64,000 nt of DNA, from NCBI RefSeq assembly GCF_030272615.1, contig NC_081412.1, forward strand, positions 139,440,747 through 139,504,746, written 5' to 3'. Origin of the DNA: Cryptomeria japonica. Taxonomy: Eukaryota; Streptophyta; Pinopsida; Cupressales; Cupressaceae. The notes under the pieces were generated by a model. The model searched no databases. It was not told the origin of the DNA and worked only from the letters and a program-made list of their open reading frames with translations. This document shows positions 11,205 through 22,999 of this stretch, one piece after another. Numbering within the stretch: the first letter of the stretch is position 1; the number at the start of each line of letters is the position of its first letter. The position numbers were made by a program, and so were the translations under genes.

Positions 11205-12255
11205 AGGCTTATGAGGAAACGTGCAAGGAAGAAGAAAAATATGAGAAAGTCAAAAAAACAGAATCCACAGACCAAAGGGCCCCTTCGCCTCCACACACCA
11301 CCAACACACCTTCATCCTTTGCTACATCACCAATTTAGTCCATCAAAGTTTTTTTGCAAGGCAAAAGCATGCTCAGCCAATTAACTCTTGATAGCTACTT
11401 CAACTATCATTGGCAGGCTCTCAACTGGACCTTAATAGCATATCTCCACTCAATTGGGAGACCTACTACAAGCAACAAGAAAGGAGATTTTGAAGTAGCA
11501 TGTAGACAACTTGGAGTACTTAGAAGATTTTGTGAAAGATATGACAAATTCCCTCATATATAAGGAGATTCTTCACAACCCCTTCCAATGCAACTAAAGA
11601 CATTGGTGGACAAAATTCTATAGGACAGACACTTACAGAAGAAAACTATGCGCCAAAAGATATTGGTAGAGCTACAAAAAACAAATATGGATGAAGACAG
11701 GAAAAAGCATGTCACCCCCCATTCCTCTAGAAAAACACATCAACACACTAAAGAATAATGAGAGAGATATCAATGTCATCTATCAATTTTGCTTACAATG
11801 GACTACCATCATAACTCCTATTAAGGCATAGATGGATCAATTGGAGGAGCAGATTATTCAAATGGATACAACATACTATGTGTTACAAGATACAAATGGC
11901 TAGTTCAGGGTACAAATTGAAACTCTGCATGCATAGTACCAACTGCACCAAGATCAGCAGGATCAAACGAGGCATAAATTTCACCAATTAAGGGAAGTAG
12001 TCAATATATGGTTAGCCCACATCATCGGCATCCTTTAGAAGGCTCAAAAATTAGCTCAACAAATAGAGATTGCCCAAACTCTAACATAGGCAAAGTGACT
12101 ACTCACTCAAATCCAGGTGCAAAGTCAATAGTTGCGACTAAAGACACAATGGGATAGCACCTTTGTCAACCTCGAAGAGATCTAAAATGGTATTCTTCAT
12201 GTGCAGTAGAGTTGGCTTGAGAACAAGCCAATGTTTTGAAAGGCCGGATGATATT
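11205..12255 (+). pseudogene. Decayed continuation of ORF B (coiled-coil tail)
   Basis: Lys/Glu/Gln-rich plus-strand frames separated by stops; 11354-11563 is the longest clean piece. Phrases such as MQLKTLVDKIL and LQKKTMRQKILVELQKT look like coiled coil. It continues the composition of ORF B and is probably its C-terminal half. There are no catalytic motifs. This is an inference from composition and position only. Confidence 0.35.
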
Positions 12256-15200
12256 TGTAGGAAAGTAGCAAAGTCAAGACAATCACCGTAGATCCTAACG
12301 CTCTTCATCGCAAAAGACTTGAAGGGTCATTATGTAAACAAGTAGTATGAATGAGTCACATCCCATTAAATAAATATTTGCATAGCAAAAGATATAATGT
12401 AACAAAGAGAGAGGATATGCAATATGTGAACAAATAGATAATAAGAATAGATATCTTATGTAATGATAGTATAAGGAGGTACAAGAATACAAGAAGGGTG
12501 GAATAACCCATACCAATGTATATGAATGATGTTTAATAATACAAATACTCCAAAGTTTCATATGTGATGTGTTATGTCTTATGAATGTTCCATATTTCAG
12601 TATTTTGTTATACAATTCAAATTAACTCATTGTTCCCTTTGTATAACTGACTTTGGGGCATAAATACAACATACAAAAATTACTTGGAGCTTAGAACTTC
12701 AATTTGTGTTCCCCCTTTTTCTTGCTAACACTACTAAAGGGAGGTGAAGCAAGGTGGAATGAGGTGAGAGCAAGTGCTCTCATAGGGAAAAGGAGAGGGA
12801 GCATGTATCTCTTGTCTTATGTGTGATAAATTTGAGGGCACGGATTCAAATTTGTTTTGAAATAGGATGGTAGAGATCAAAAAGTCTAAACTTTTATTCA
12901 CTGGTGAAGACTTTTAAATGATAAATGTTAAAAAGGAATTAGTTAGCCTAACTAGTTAATTAAGCAAATATAATTAATGGATAAGTTGGGGGAATTAAGA
13001 ATTTTGTCCTCTAATTCAAGGATTTCAATATATTAAATTGGAGGATTATGTTTAGAGGAAATTAATTAGCCTAATCAATTAATTAAGGAAGTATTAATTA
13101 ATTGATTAGTTGGGGGAAATGGGAGCCAATGTTAATTAACTCTAGGAGGGTATCGAATACATATTTATCAATTAATTAGTAAATGAAGAATGGCTAATTG
13201 TTTTAAATTAGGAAGCAAATTTGGGTGTCTACATCAAATCATCACTCTACCCCAAAAAGAAATAAAAGCATATTAAAAGAAACATTAGAATATTTTTTTT
13301 CCCTATCTCACAATATTTTGAAATACTTCACAATTGAGTCTAACACTATGCATATCTAATTAAGCATCAAATTAATTTACCAACGGCATCTCATTAAACA
13401 ATACTATTACCATGATACAATTTTTCCATACTGACATGAATATTTATACTTGTCAATACACCAACCCAAATGTTGTCCCCTTAGGAAAGCAAGGTGGCAA
13501 GGAGCTTCAAGATCAAAAGGACTTGTCTCTTTCTTAGGCTCTAGGCTCGGTTCCATTAGGATGTCGAGAGGAGGTGGTAAACAAGACAAATATAGATGGT
13601 GTTATACTTGGGAGAAAATCTTTTTTTGTTGAGGAAAGCTTGGAGATGACATCTAGTCAAGGCTGGCTAGGCATGGTTTCTCCCACATCCCTACTCTTGG
13701 GTCCCAAAGTTTGTCCACCAAGTTGACCTTTATTAAAGAAAATTGGAGGATAATTGAGGGTGACAAGCACTCTAGGGACACATTCCTCTCTTATAATTCA
13801 TGCTTGTATCCTCAAAAAGGGAATTCTACCAAAGAAATTGAATTGAAGGATAAGCACATTGGTTGGACTCAAAATTCCCTTAAAAGATTTGGTTTTTAGC
13901 CACCTTGAGGTGTTGGATATGCTATTTTTTGGGGTTCTCTAACTAGCTGGACCTCCTTTGATGATGGGATGTTTCATATTGTTTGCTTCTTGTTGTTCCA
14001 TGTGGTTGTATCGATCCTAGTGATTTTTCTTTCTCTATCTTTGTAAAAGATGGGTGGGGCCTCCAAAACCCCTCTTTCAAGTTCTAAACTCTAATCAAAA
14101 GCGCTTACCCAGTAATCCAAAAACAATAAATCAACACTTTATTTTATTAATGCCACTATAGACATATCAAGGTTCCACACATACTTGAAATCAATGAATA
14201 TCATGTTTTCTACACTATAGTTTCACTACAAAATATGTTTCCAAAGGATGTCATGTAATACCACTACAACCTTCAAGAATAAACAGTGACTAGAATGTGC
14301 AAACCCATAAATGATTTGCACATTGACCAAGAAAATTATAATTTCAAATATTCTTGCGAAACCCACACATTCTTGTGTAAATAGTTTTAGATATTTTTGC
14401 CTTGCCCATAAATTTATTATGTAAATAGTTTCAGATATTCTTGCCAAACTATGCAGCCAACATGTCATCTAAGCTAGGTATGAGAAAATTGATTTATAAT
14501 ATAGGGGGCTCCCCTAACACAAAGCAACTCACAAAAACAACAATGAAATTACAAGAAACATGCAAGAATGTGATTCTTGCTTTCAATTATTTTTCTTGAA
14601 AAAGGAGTTATAAAGTTGTTTTTGAAGTTACAAGAGATCCATTTTCAAAGTTGTTTTTGAAGTTACAAGAGATTTCAGCCTTATTGGCTTCATACAAAAA
14701 TCAGCAACATATGATGAAAATCAGCAACCTGCAAGCAAAAAATATCATGGAATTCTTCAAGTCTTACAAGAAAAATGCTCTTCAACCCTCCCACCTACTG
14801 AATCTCCATTTGCAAAACTACCACCTCTTCCTGGAAAACTTTGGAAAGAAGGTTAACACTTAAAGTTTCCAAAACCATGGGTGGTTTCAACTCCCAAATT
14901 CTCACACCAAGATAAGGAGACTACAAATGAATTTAGAAAATTTCCTCAATTCCTCTCCCTCAACTGCAAATGGCCTCCTCCTCCATAACCAATCAAAGTA
15001 GCAATTTTCAGGATTTTCCCAAACCCAAAATAGGCATGCTTGGGCACCCAAATTTGAAAAATGTATTAAATGGCAAATCTCAACATGAGTGATTATGGAA
15101 GAAAGGTTTCTTTCCACTCCCATATTGGACGCAAAAATAGAAGATTCCCAAGATAAGCCTTCAATATGCTTTGGACAAGTGTCCATCTCCCTTGCAATTA

Positions 15201-15750
15201 GAAACTTTAGACTATAGCCAGAATATTTATTAAATATTAGGTCCTTATTACATAATTTATTCTTCAAAACATTTATTCCTAATCATTTACATAAAATAAA
15301 ATTAAAAAAAATTTAGTGATGCAAGATTGCCCTTACACCATGGATGCTCCTGCATCAATTTATGTATTCCAACTGCACATGCTTCATTTCAATTTCAATG
15401 GAATTCAATTTGATCATAGTGAGTTTCATAATAATCATTCAGAAACACATTATATGGACGAACACAATTTAATTAAGGACATAATTAATGGGATAAATAA
15501 AAAACGAAAACATCAACTACATTACAGCCATGAGAACATTGAGAAGCATAGAAACTGAGATTATGTTAACATTTGCACCTGAACACAATAGATCAATGAG
15601 GCAGGAAGCATAAAGTAAAAGGATGAAACCATAGAACCTTAAATATTAATATTTGTGAATGAACAAAATAGGTCAAAGAGACAAGAAGCACAAAGTCAAG
15701 GAGGAAACCAAGAAGCACCCAAAGTATAAAAAATACAAGATATAAAATAG
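12256..15750. other. Long non-coding interval
   Basis: No gene is recognised. Small repeats are present. An imperfect ~125-bp duplication lies at about 12945-13120 (copies share TTAGCCTAA...TTAATTAA and AGTTGGGGGAA). A 35-bp direct duplication lies at 14612-14680 (AAAGTTGTTTTTGAAGTTAC twice). The short frames at 13407-13632, 13711-13899 and 14902-15267 show no motif and are not called. Parts are probably ancient transposon debris. Confidence 0.5.
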
Positions 15751-15762
15751 AATAAAATATCT

Positions 15763-15891
15763 TCATTCTTCTGTGAGTTCTATAGATCTTGAGGCATATT
15801 TACGAATGGTGTCGATGAGTTTCTTCTTATCTCTAGTAGGAAAAGCATCTACCAATATCCCATCTTTGTAAAAGTGGAAGAGCGGCACAAC
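15763..15891 (-). CDS. Thioredoxin-like protein, terminal exon
   Basis: A 129-base exon encodes 42 residues and a TGA stop, preceded on the minus strand by a good acceptor (GATTATACAG). It starts VVPLFHFYKDGILVDAFPTR and continues with a Lys-rich helix (DKKKLIDTIRKYA). This is the thioredoxin-fold C-terminal half: the cis-Pro strand (VVP), a FHFYKDG turn like the F.KDG of thioredoxins, then the last helix. In plants such proteins are redox or chaperone-like, often plastidial; the CxxC half is not visible here. A small upstream candidate exon at 15967-16012 (IDFAEEVNHLHNSN) has acceptor and donor sites but its phase does not match, so either that exon is wrong or the locus is broken. Further exons would lie at higher coordinates, beyond at least two giant-LTR insertions. 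Confidence 0.6.
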   Translation of the reverse strand, partial: VVPLFHFYKDGILVDAFPTRDKKKLIDTIRKYASRSIELTEE

Positions 15892-16442
15892 CTGTATAAT
15901 CAAAAAACATTATGTAAGTAGCTAGCATAAACATTAGGAATGCATTCCTGAGCTAAAAATTAATACCTATTACTGTTGTGAAGATGATTGACCTCTTCAG
16001 CAAAATCAATCTCTATCAAAAAACCAGAGTATTGATGACTAAACTTTCAGAAAAAATAAGAGAGAAAGAAATCATATTGAATGTTTCCAAATTACCCAAG
16101 TAGATTAGTGAAACTCAAATCTAAAGTCACAAGAGCTAATCAAGGATGTAAAAGGAACCATAATAAGCAATAACTAAAACTAAAACTAGAATCAATGAAA
16201 ACCAAATCAAAGTGTAAAAAGCCATTCATTCAAACATATCAGATGGGAAAAAGCCCTTGTCAAATAGAACCACAAACAAAAGCCAAGAGAAGATGGGTGA
16301 TGAAGCATAAGGTCAAGTCCACATATGAGTCAGGAGATCCTCATGAAACAACACAAAAGGAATAATACAAAGTCTAACGATGTCTTACAGAGAATAGCCT
16401 AGGCCAAGACAACCTGATTGAAGAATCCTTAAGAGAAGCTGG

Positions 16443-16868
16443 GGGCTCCTAGTAGCTGTCCTCACACCTAGGACTGACAGTGCTCAAGGAATAAGAGAAA
16501 ATTAGTATGCACATTAGCCCCTATAGTCTGGAAAATGAACATTGGTGGAATACTAACTCTCTATGCCTAATGTAAGAGGTTTATGGTGCATGGTGGCCAA
16601 TTGCAAGAGGGTACATTATCTCAAGAATCTATATATGTCTGCATGTCTAAGATAAGGGCTTCTAGTAGTTGTCCTCACATCTAGGACTGACAGTGCTCAA
16701 GGCATAAGAGAAAATTACTATGCACATTAGCCCCTATAGTTTGGAAAATGAACATTGGTGGATTACTAACTCTCTATGCCTAATGTAAGAGCTTTATGGT
16801 GCATGGTGGCCAATTGCAAGAGGGTACATTATCTCAAAAATCTATATATGTGTGCATGTCTAAGATAA
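16443..16868. repeat. Tandem duplication, 213-bp unit, two copies
   Basis: 16443-16655 and 16656-16868 are about 95% identical by eye. Both contain AGGACTGACAGTGCTCAAGG and GCATGGTGGCCAATTGCAAG at the same offset of 213. No coding potential is seen. It lies directly left of the 16935 insertion. Confidence 0.9.
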
Positions 16869-17337
16869 CAAGCAAGCGCATGATGATGCCAATAGTTGAA
16901 CGAGGCTGAAATAAGGAAATCATTGATTGGGTAGTGTTGACGTGTTTTCTAGGACAATGTCTAGCACAGAATAAAGTTCCCAATGGTCACTTCACTCTCT
17001 CTTGATCAAAGTTAAACCGTATGCTAAGATTGCAATAAGATCAAACGGCTAACTCCATGGTTCCTTCGTGCAACGGACGTGGCTCAGTCGACAAATGCTA
17101 TATACTGGTAATCCAAGGGGCCTTACGTATTCTCAAAGAAGATTAGACAATTTTGCAATTTCAAGGAATTGACTCGCGAATGATTTAACTTTGAATGGCT
17201 CGTTTTTAGGATTTTTTGAGTTTAAAATGCAGAAAGTAAAGAGGAAGGGTTGAGAGATGTTATTCTAATCTAATCTAAACCTAAGAACAAGGAGACAGGG
17301 ATTGCTTAGGTGAAACCCAAACCACACTCTACTTCGC

Positions 17338-18612
17338 TGTAAGAACCCTTACTAACTTTGCCCTTAAATCATTGATTTCTACCCTCGAGAATTTTGTCAA
17401 ACACTTGTCTTGCAAAGTATGTACTTGCTGTTATGAGTTTTCTGTTTGTATTGTTTGGGTCTTGTACACTGCAATTAATGTTTTGAATGCCTCTAACCAT
17501 GAAAGATTGACTAACAATGTCATCGAAATGATATGCCAATTGATTTTGATGCATATAAGTAACTAAAAATAACAACTACAGCTGCTTGACAAATCATCAA
17601 ACACTTGGCATGCAAACTAGAAATTATGTGGCAGCAACATAATGAAGTTTTTATTAGTTATTCTCACACCAAATAGTTACAAAGGTATAACATGTAATTT
17701 CCAAAACTTATGACAGCAAAATTAGAGAACCTGATATGTAAAATGCTTGCTGCAAATGATGGTCTCCACTCTTCAATGGACTGCCAATTAAACACATTCC
17801 TGCTGTAGCTACGAATAATTTGCCAATTAAATGCCTGATTTCTTAGTACTGTAGCACGTCACTATTCACGCCACTGTAGCGTTTCACTATTCACGGATTA
17901 CTGTAGCTCGAGTACTGTAGCGCGGTTACTGTAGCGTCTACTGTAGCGCGAGTACTGTAGCAGCAATTGTATCTTGAAATGATTGCTTCAATTCTGATTT
18001 TTAATGGCTGCCAAATGAAACTGTAGGTCTGCAATTGATATATATTCGAAAATCTACATACCCTAGATGTCTTCCCTTCTTTTTAAAGCCCAAATAGAAC
18101 TCCAGAATGAAGCTCTCCTAAAATGCCAAATTCAGTGGATATTTCACCACCTCAAATGGTTGCAACACTGAAGAATTGTCGCTCTCCAATGGCTGACTGA
18201 ATCAGAAACCCTTGGCTTCTTCTCCCAAGTTCATAACAAACAAATATCAATTCTCTGGATGGATGATATAAAATGAGCTCTTAAGTCCCTTTTTATTCTT
18301 TCTTATGAGAGCTCGAACACTTTCTTGGCCAATGTGGGATTAAAGACATATTCACACATTATAATATTAAAGTGACTTTATTATTATAAAGTTACTTTAT
18401 AACTTTATAATAACATTAAAATATTTAAATAAATCACTTAAGTCACTTTTAATTAAATTAATTAAATATAAAGTCACCTTTTTTTTTTTTTTTTATTTAA
18501 TGACTTAATAAGAAATTAATTTAATCAATTTCTCCTTATTTCTCCACTTAGCCTTCGGAGAATGTAAAGGCTAAGAACTCCACTGAGATGCTAAAAAGGT
18601 GGGGACATTACA
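17338..18612 (-). mobile_element. Nested small LTR, TGTAATGTCCCC family, TSD TTCGC
   Basis: 1,275 bases, on the minus strand TGTAATGTCCCC...GGTTCTTACA, flanked by perfect TTCGC copies (17333-17337 and 18613-18617). It is a solo LTR inserted in the R/U5 part of giant-LTR unit 1. The same start sequence occurs at 27411 and 30390. It contains the CTGTAGC cluster (about 17846-17965). Confidence 0.85.
17846..17965. repeat. ACTGTAGC short-motif cluster
   Basis: Eight ACTGTAGC motifs lie in about 115 bases, separated by 3-15 bases (GTCACTATTCACGCC, GTTTCACTATTCACGG and shorter spacers). It lies inside the nested small LTR. The motif GCTACAGT on the coding strand of that LTR may be a protein-binding site array. 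Confidence 0.85.
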
Positions 18613-19020
18613 TTCGCCACTAGGAAACAACTACATAGAGGCAGTGCAATCTTCAAAGGCTATGAAATAGTTTTTCATATCACCAATGAAAGCCATCAAT
18701 TTGAACAACATTCACCAAATGATCGAAGTTAAATTCACACAAAAAAAGGCTCAAACTAACCTTGCAAAGTTAGCAACAATCAGCTACTAACAAAAGGTAT
18801 GAGCAGGGTTATGCACCCTAAACAATCTCATCAATCCAGTTCATCTAATCACTTGAAAGCAAATCTAATCTAATGAAGAGAGCAAGACCATGCAGATTGC
18901 TAAAATAGAACAAGAATACACCATCAAATCGAACAATGTATTAAGTTTGCTACTTCAACAATCTTGTCGCAACAATCTCAGAAAACAATCTCTCCTTCCT
19001 TTACAAATGAGGGGGGTCAC

Positions 19021-19073
19021 CCCTTTATATAGGCTTCATGTCTTGGCTACATGCAAAACCCTAATTAGGGTTT
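19021..19073 (-). promoter_or_regulatory. Giant-LTR unit 1 promoter block
   Basis: Minus strand: the palindromic telobox AAACCCTAATTAGGGTTT (19056-19073), then about 25 bases later the TATA box CCTATATAAAGGG (19021-19033), then CCTCATTTGTAAAGGA just downstream. The same three elements in the same order occur in the other giant LTRs. Confidence 0.7.
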
Positions 19074-19559
19074 CTCCCTAAAAAATTCCCCACACATAAT
19101 GCAACAAGGTGGGAATCAACAATAAATGCCCATTATGCCCATATACAATTAATTCCATCCCATTACAATTAATTACATTCCTACCAAAAACGACATCCAT
19201 TGTGCATTAAATGCACCACTTCTTTCAAATTCGCCCAATGTGCATTGGATGCACCATCACTTCCAAATCGATTACATGCAATATGATGCTCCACCACTGC
19301 ATTAAGTACGACGATTGCCATGCAAAAGGAATCTGCCATAATGCCTTAAATGTGACGGCTACATGCAAAAAAGGTGCTCCATTAATTCAACATGCGCTGA
19401 CCTGGCTACCACTTGGCGAGAAACCCCTGGAGAGAACATTTCATCAGGAAAGAATTTTCTTTGAAGTTTTGAATTTTCCTTGTCTTAGAGAAGATTTTAA
19501 ATCAATTTTGTACATTTCCTATTTTTTAGGAGAATTTTCAAATTAGGGTTCCAGGTTCC

Positions 19560-20960
19560 ATGAGAGAAAATTCTCTCACAAATCCAAATCTATCATCATT
19601 TTTGAAGATCGGATGATTTTTGATGCCCGAAAATGGATTTTTCAAAAAATTTCCCTCGGGGGGGGGAATTTCTTGTTCAGTTCATCCTTGGTTCCTTCCT
19701 TGCCTTAGAAATTTTATCTTCAATTCATCCTTGGGTGTGATTACTTCCTTGCTTGGAATTCCATCTTGAAGGAAGGAATTTCCAACACTTATTTCACCTT
19801 TCCTGGAATTCTGTCTTGAAGGAAAGAATTTCCAACACAGCCAAATTTTCACCTTTTCCAAGAATTTTGTCATGAAAGAAGGAATTTCCATCACTTAGCC
19901 AAATTTTCACCTTTTCCAAGAATTTTGTCGTGAAGGAAGGAATTTCCCTCACTTAGCCAAATTTTCACCTTTCCTATTTTTGAAGAATTTTTCCATTTTT
20001 ATCTCTGGGATTCAAGTTAGAGAAAACTTCTCTCACTTGGCCAATTTTTATTCTTGTCTTGGAATTTCTTTATTCTTTGGTGAATTTCCATGCCTGGGAG
20101 GGGAATTTTGAATTCTTCCCTGAGGGTTTTTCTTTTTTTTAGTTAATCCTTTCCCTTCAATTTCTTCTTTGTCTTGGAAAATTTTCTTCCTTTTGACTTG
20201 GGCACCATTTCCATGATGTGGTGGAATTTAGGAATTTTTTGACTTTCCTTGACACCCCTTATTCAGCGTCCGACTCCCACCTTGGGCGCCATTTCACCTT
20301 GGGCAAGGAACTTTCATGTTTTTCACATTTTCCATGGCTCTTTGATTTTAATGCCCTTCTCCTAATTAGGGCGCCATTTTGCTCTGAGGGAGGAATTTTC
20401 CACTTTTCAACTTTTTCCACGCCTTAGTCATTTTAGCGCCAGACTCCTGACTAGGGCGTTGTTTCCACTTTGCCAAGGAATTTTCCCTTTTGAGAATTCT
20501 CCTTGCCTACCTCAATTTGGCGCTTTCCACCTAACCAAGGCATTGATTCCACTTGATGAAGGAATTTTGGAGATTTTTCACTTTTGCCTAACCTCCTTGT
20601 TTTGGCACCATAGCTCCTCCTTGGGCGCTATTTGACTAGGGTGAAGGAATTCATGGTGTGGAGGAAAATTTCTCCACCTAACCGAGGCATTGATTCCACT
20701 TGATGAAGGAATTTTGGAGATTTTTCACTTTTGCCTAACCTCCTTGTTTTGGCACCATAGCTCCTCCTTGGGCGCTATTTGACTAGGGTGAAGGAATTCA
20801 TGGTGTGGACGAAAATTTCTCCACACCCTTGTTTTGGCACCCTCCATCCTCTTTGTGCATTGATTGAGCATGGTCAAGGAAAATGGGGGTGGAGGAAAAT
20901 TCCTCCACCACCCCTCTTTAGCGCCCTTGCTCTTCTTTGAGCGCCAAACCCACTAAGCCA
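19560..20960 (-). repeat. U3 repeat arrays of unit 1
   Basis: Two kinds of repeats. At 19680-19990 a ~60-bp unit (GAAGGAATTTCC...CCAAATTTTCACC) recurs about four times. At 20220-20960 looser units share TTGGCGCCATTT or GGGCGC and GAAGGAATTT; they include a 147-bp tandem duplication, 20527-20673 and 20674-20820, with only about two differences. Confidence 0.8.
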
Positions 20961-22789
20961 AGGAATATCATTTGCTCTTGATCATACTTGCTTACTTCCG
21001 CCTTGGCAGGGATTTGTGTCTGATTCTTCACCCATACTTAGTCAATTTTCGACCATTTTCCAAATTCAAGATGCCACATTTGGGGTTAAAGTGCTTTGTT
21101 GTCGAACTTAGAAGATTTCCAATGCCTTCCCCTTTTGGAATGGATACTCACACAGCCATTTTTTCATCCTTTTAGCCTGCTTTTTCAAACTTTCGGATTT
21201 AGAAATGATCATGAATGCTCAGTCTTCAGTGTCTGCCTGCACAAAACTTGCCACAAATAAACTTTCCAAAAATAGAAAGTTTTTCAACTTCTCAACGTCA
21301 AGGAAAAACAGGACATAGGAAGACACTAAAAATAGAAATTACTAAAAATAGTAAGTTTGATTTTTGGCAAAATTGGACCAATCCAGGAGGTAATGAAATC
21401 CCTAAAAATAGGAACTTTCTAAAAATAGAAAGTTGCTCAGAATTCACTCAAATTTCACGTGCAGGACCCTTAGATGGTCTCAATTCCAATGCAACACTCA
21501 ATTTTTGTAAAACCCTAAAGGAAAGGCCTCAAATTCAAGTTTGAAGGTGAAAACCCTAAAAAAGACAAAACAAACTCCAGACTTGGATATGAGTCATCAA
21601 ATGGATAAAATTTGACAAGATTTATTTTGAGGCTAGTGGCATAAAAGGATGAAGGAAATTCCATCATCCCAAACTATCTTCTTACTTTGAAATGGTGTTT
21701 TAAAAGAGAAGCAATTTTGGCTTTATTCTTTTGCTTTCCGTTTAGCTTTCCTTTCCAAATTTGCTCAAACGAGCTACAGACTTGATCAAACTGTCCCGCA
21801 AACACTTGCAAACTCAGAGAACTGACGAAACGGATGCAAAAAGACCTAAAAACCAAAAGCAAAAGACCAAGAGGGCCTAAAAAGCAGGGGGTCCCCATTT
21901 GCAATGGGGCGATGTGTGAAAACATCACAACAGGTAGTCATAAAGGATCCCTTGGAGAACCCAAAGTTTAAAAGACACCACTCTTTGAACATAAAGGACG
22001 AAACACCCTTGGTTTAGGTCACAGAAAAAGAAAGCTATAAACCACCTGTTGGTGTGTGTTTTATGACACACCAAACACAGAATAAAGATGCCCAAAAGAC
22101 ACTCTATCCTCTCTTGAATAAAATCACTGCGTATGCTAAGATTGCAAAAAAGATCATATGGCGATTCCAATGTTTTAACTGCGAACTAGCGACTTTAATG
22201 TTGGATATAGTTCATTTAGTAATGTATGCTGGTAATCCAAGGGGAACTTGGGAATTTCATTCACAATGAAAACTTTTTAGCTATATTTTGTTAGGATTTT
22301 TTATTTTGGACTTCTAAAAAGATAAAAAGGAAAAGGATTTAGAAATTCTATACTATTCCTAAGAATGTAAGAGATGGTAGTGATTAGGTGAATCTAAACC
22401 ACGCTTTGGTTCACTAACTTAAACACTAGACAAAGTGGGTGCAATCTTCAAGGGTTGTGCTTATAATTTTCATACTATGAATAATACCATCAAAATGAAA
22501 AATATCTATTCAAAGTAGAAGTTAAACATCCACAGAATGCGCTCAAGCTAACTTTGCACAATGAACAAAAATCATTTGTTCATCAAAAGTATGAGCAAAG
22601 ATTTCACCAACCAATACTATCAAATCTTGCATTCATTTAACAAATTATAAAGCAAATTCTATTTTATGTTGAAGAAAATATGAAACCATGCAACCACAAG
22701 ATAACATAGAAATTCAAAGCAGTGCGAATGAACTTTATTATCTTAGTAATCCTAAGCAACAATTTCACCAATCTCTCTCATACAAATGA

Positions 22790-22845
22790 GAGTAGTGGGG
22801 TTTATAGAGTTTTGAAAATAGATGAAAGGCCCTAATCAAACAAAG
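22790..22845 (-). promoter_or_regulatory. Giant-LTR unit 2 promoter block (eroded telobox)
   Basis: Minus strand: ATTAGGGCC (remains of the telobox palindrome) near 22835, the TATA box CTCTATAAACCCC near 22806, then CTCATTTGTATGAGAG. Order and spacing match units 1 and 3. ORF C ends ~150-300 bases upstream of the TATA. Confidence 0.55.
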
Positions 22846-22999
22846 ATCGATGGTCGAGATTAAAATAAAAATATCCCAACTAGGGCTTGTAGTAGTTATC
22901 CAATAAGAGCAAATAAAGGAAAGACAAGTGACACAGAGAGCTTTCTTCTAGAAGAATGCATCCTTATACCCTTTCTGTGGCAACATATTCGATGAACAT

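Larger units (their letters stand above)
16935..21932 (-). mobile_element. Giant-LTR unit 1 (solo-LTR-like), TSD GGTAG
   Basis: 4,998 bases that on the plus strand begin TGTTGACGTG and end TCACAACA, flanked by the perfect 5-bp duplication GGTAG (16930-16934 and 21933-21937). The ends match units at 22047-29850 and 37350-42385 and the 3' LTR at 35108-45086, so this is a solo LTR of that family in minus orientation. Read on the minus strand: LTR start at 21932 with the CACACATCGCCCCATTGCAA block, a U3 with repeat arrays (20950-19560), a telobox palindrome (19056-19073), a TATA box (19021-19033), then a ~2-kb R/U5 interrupted by a smaller LTR (17338-18612). No ORF is recognised. Confidence 0.85.

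Noticed and set aside
21215-21544. 109-codon plus-strand ORF in unit 1
   Set aside because: It spans short AAAAATAGAAAGTTT-type repeats near the LTR end and has no homologue in the sister units.
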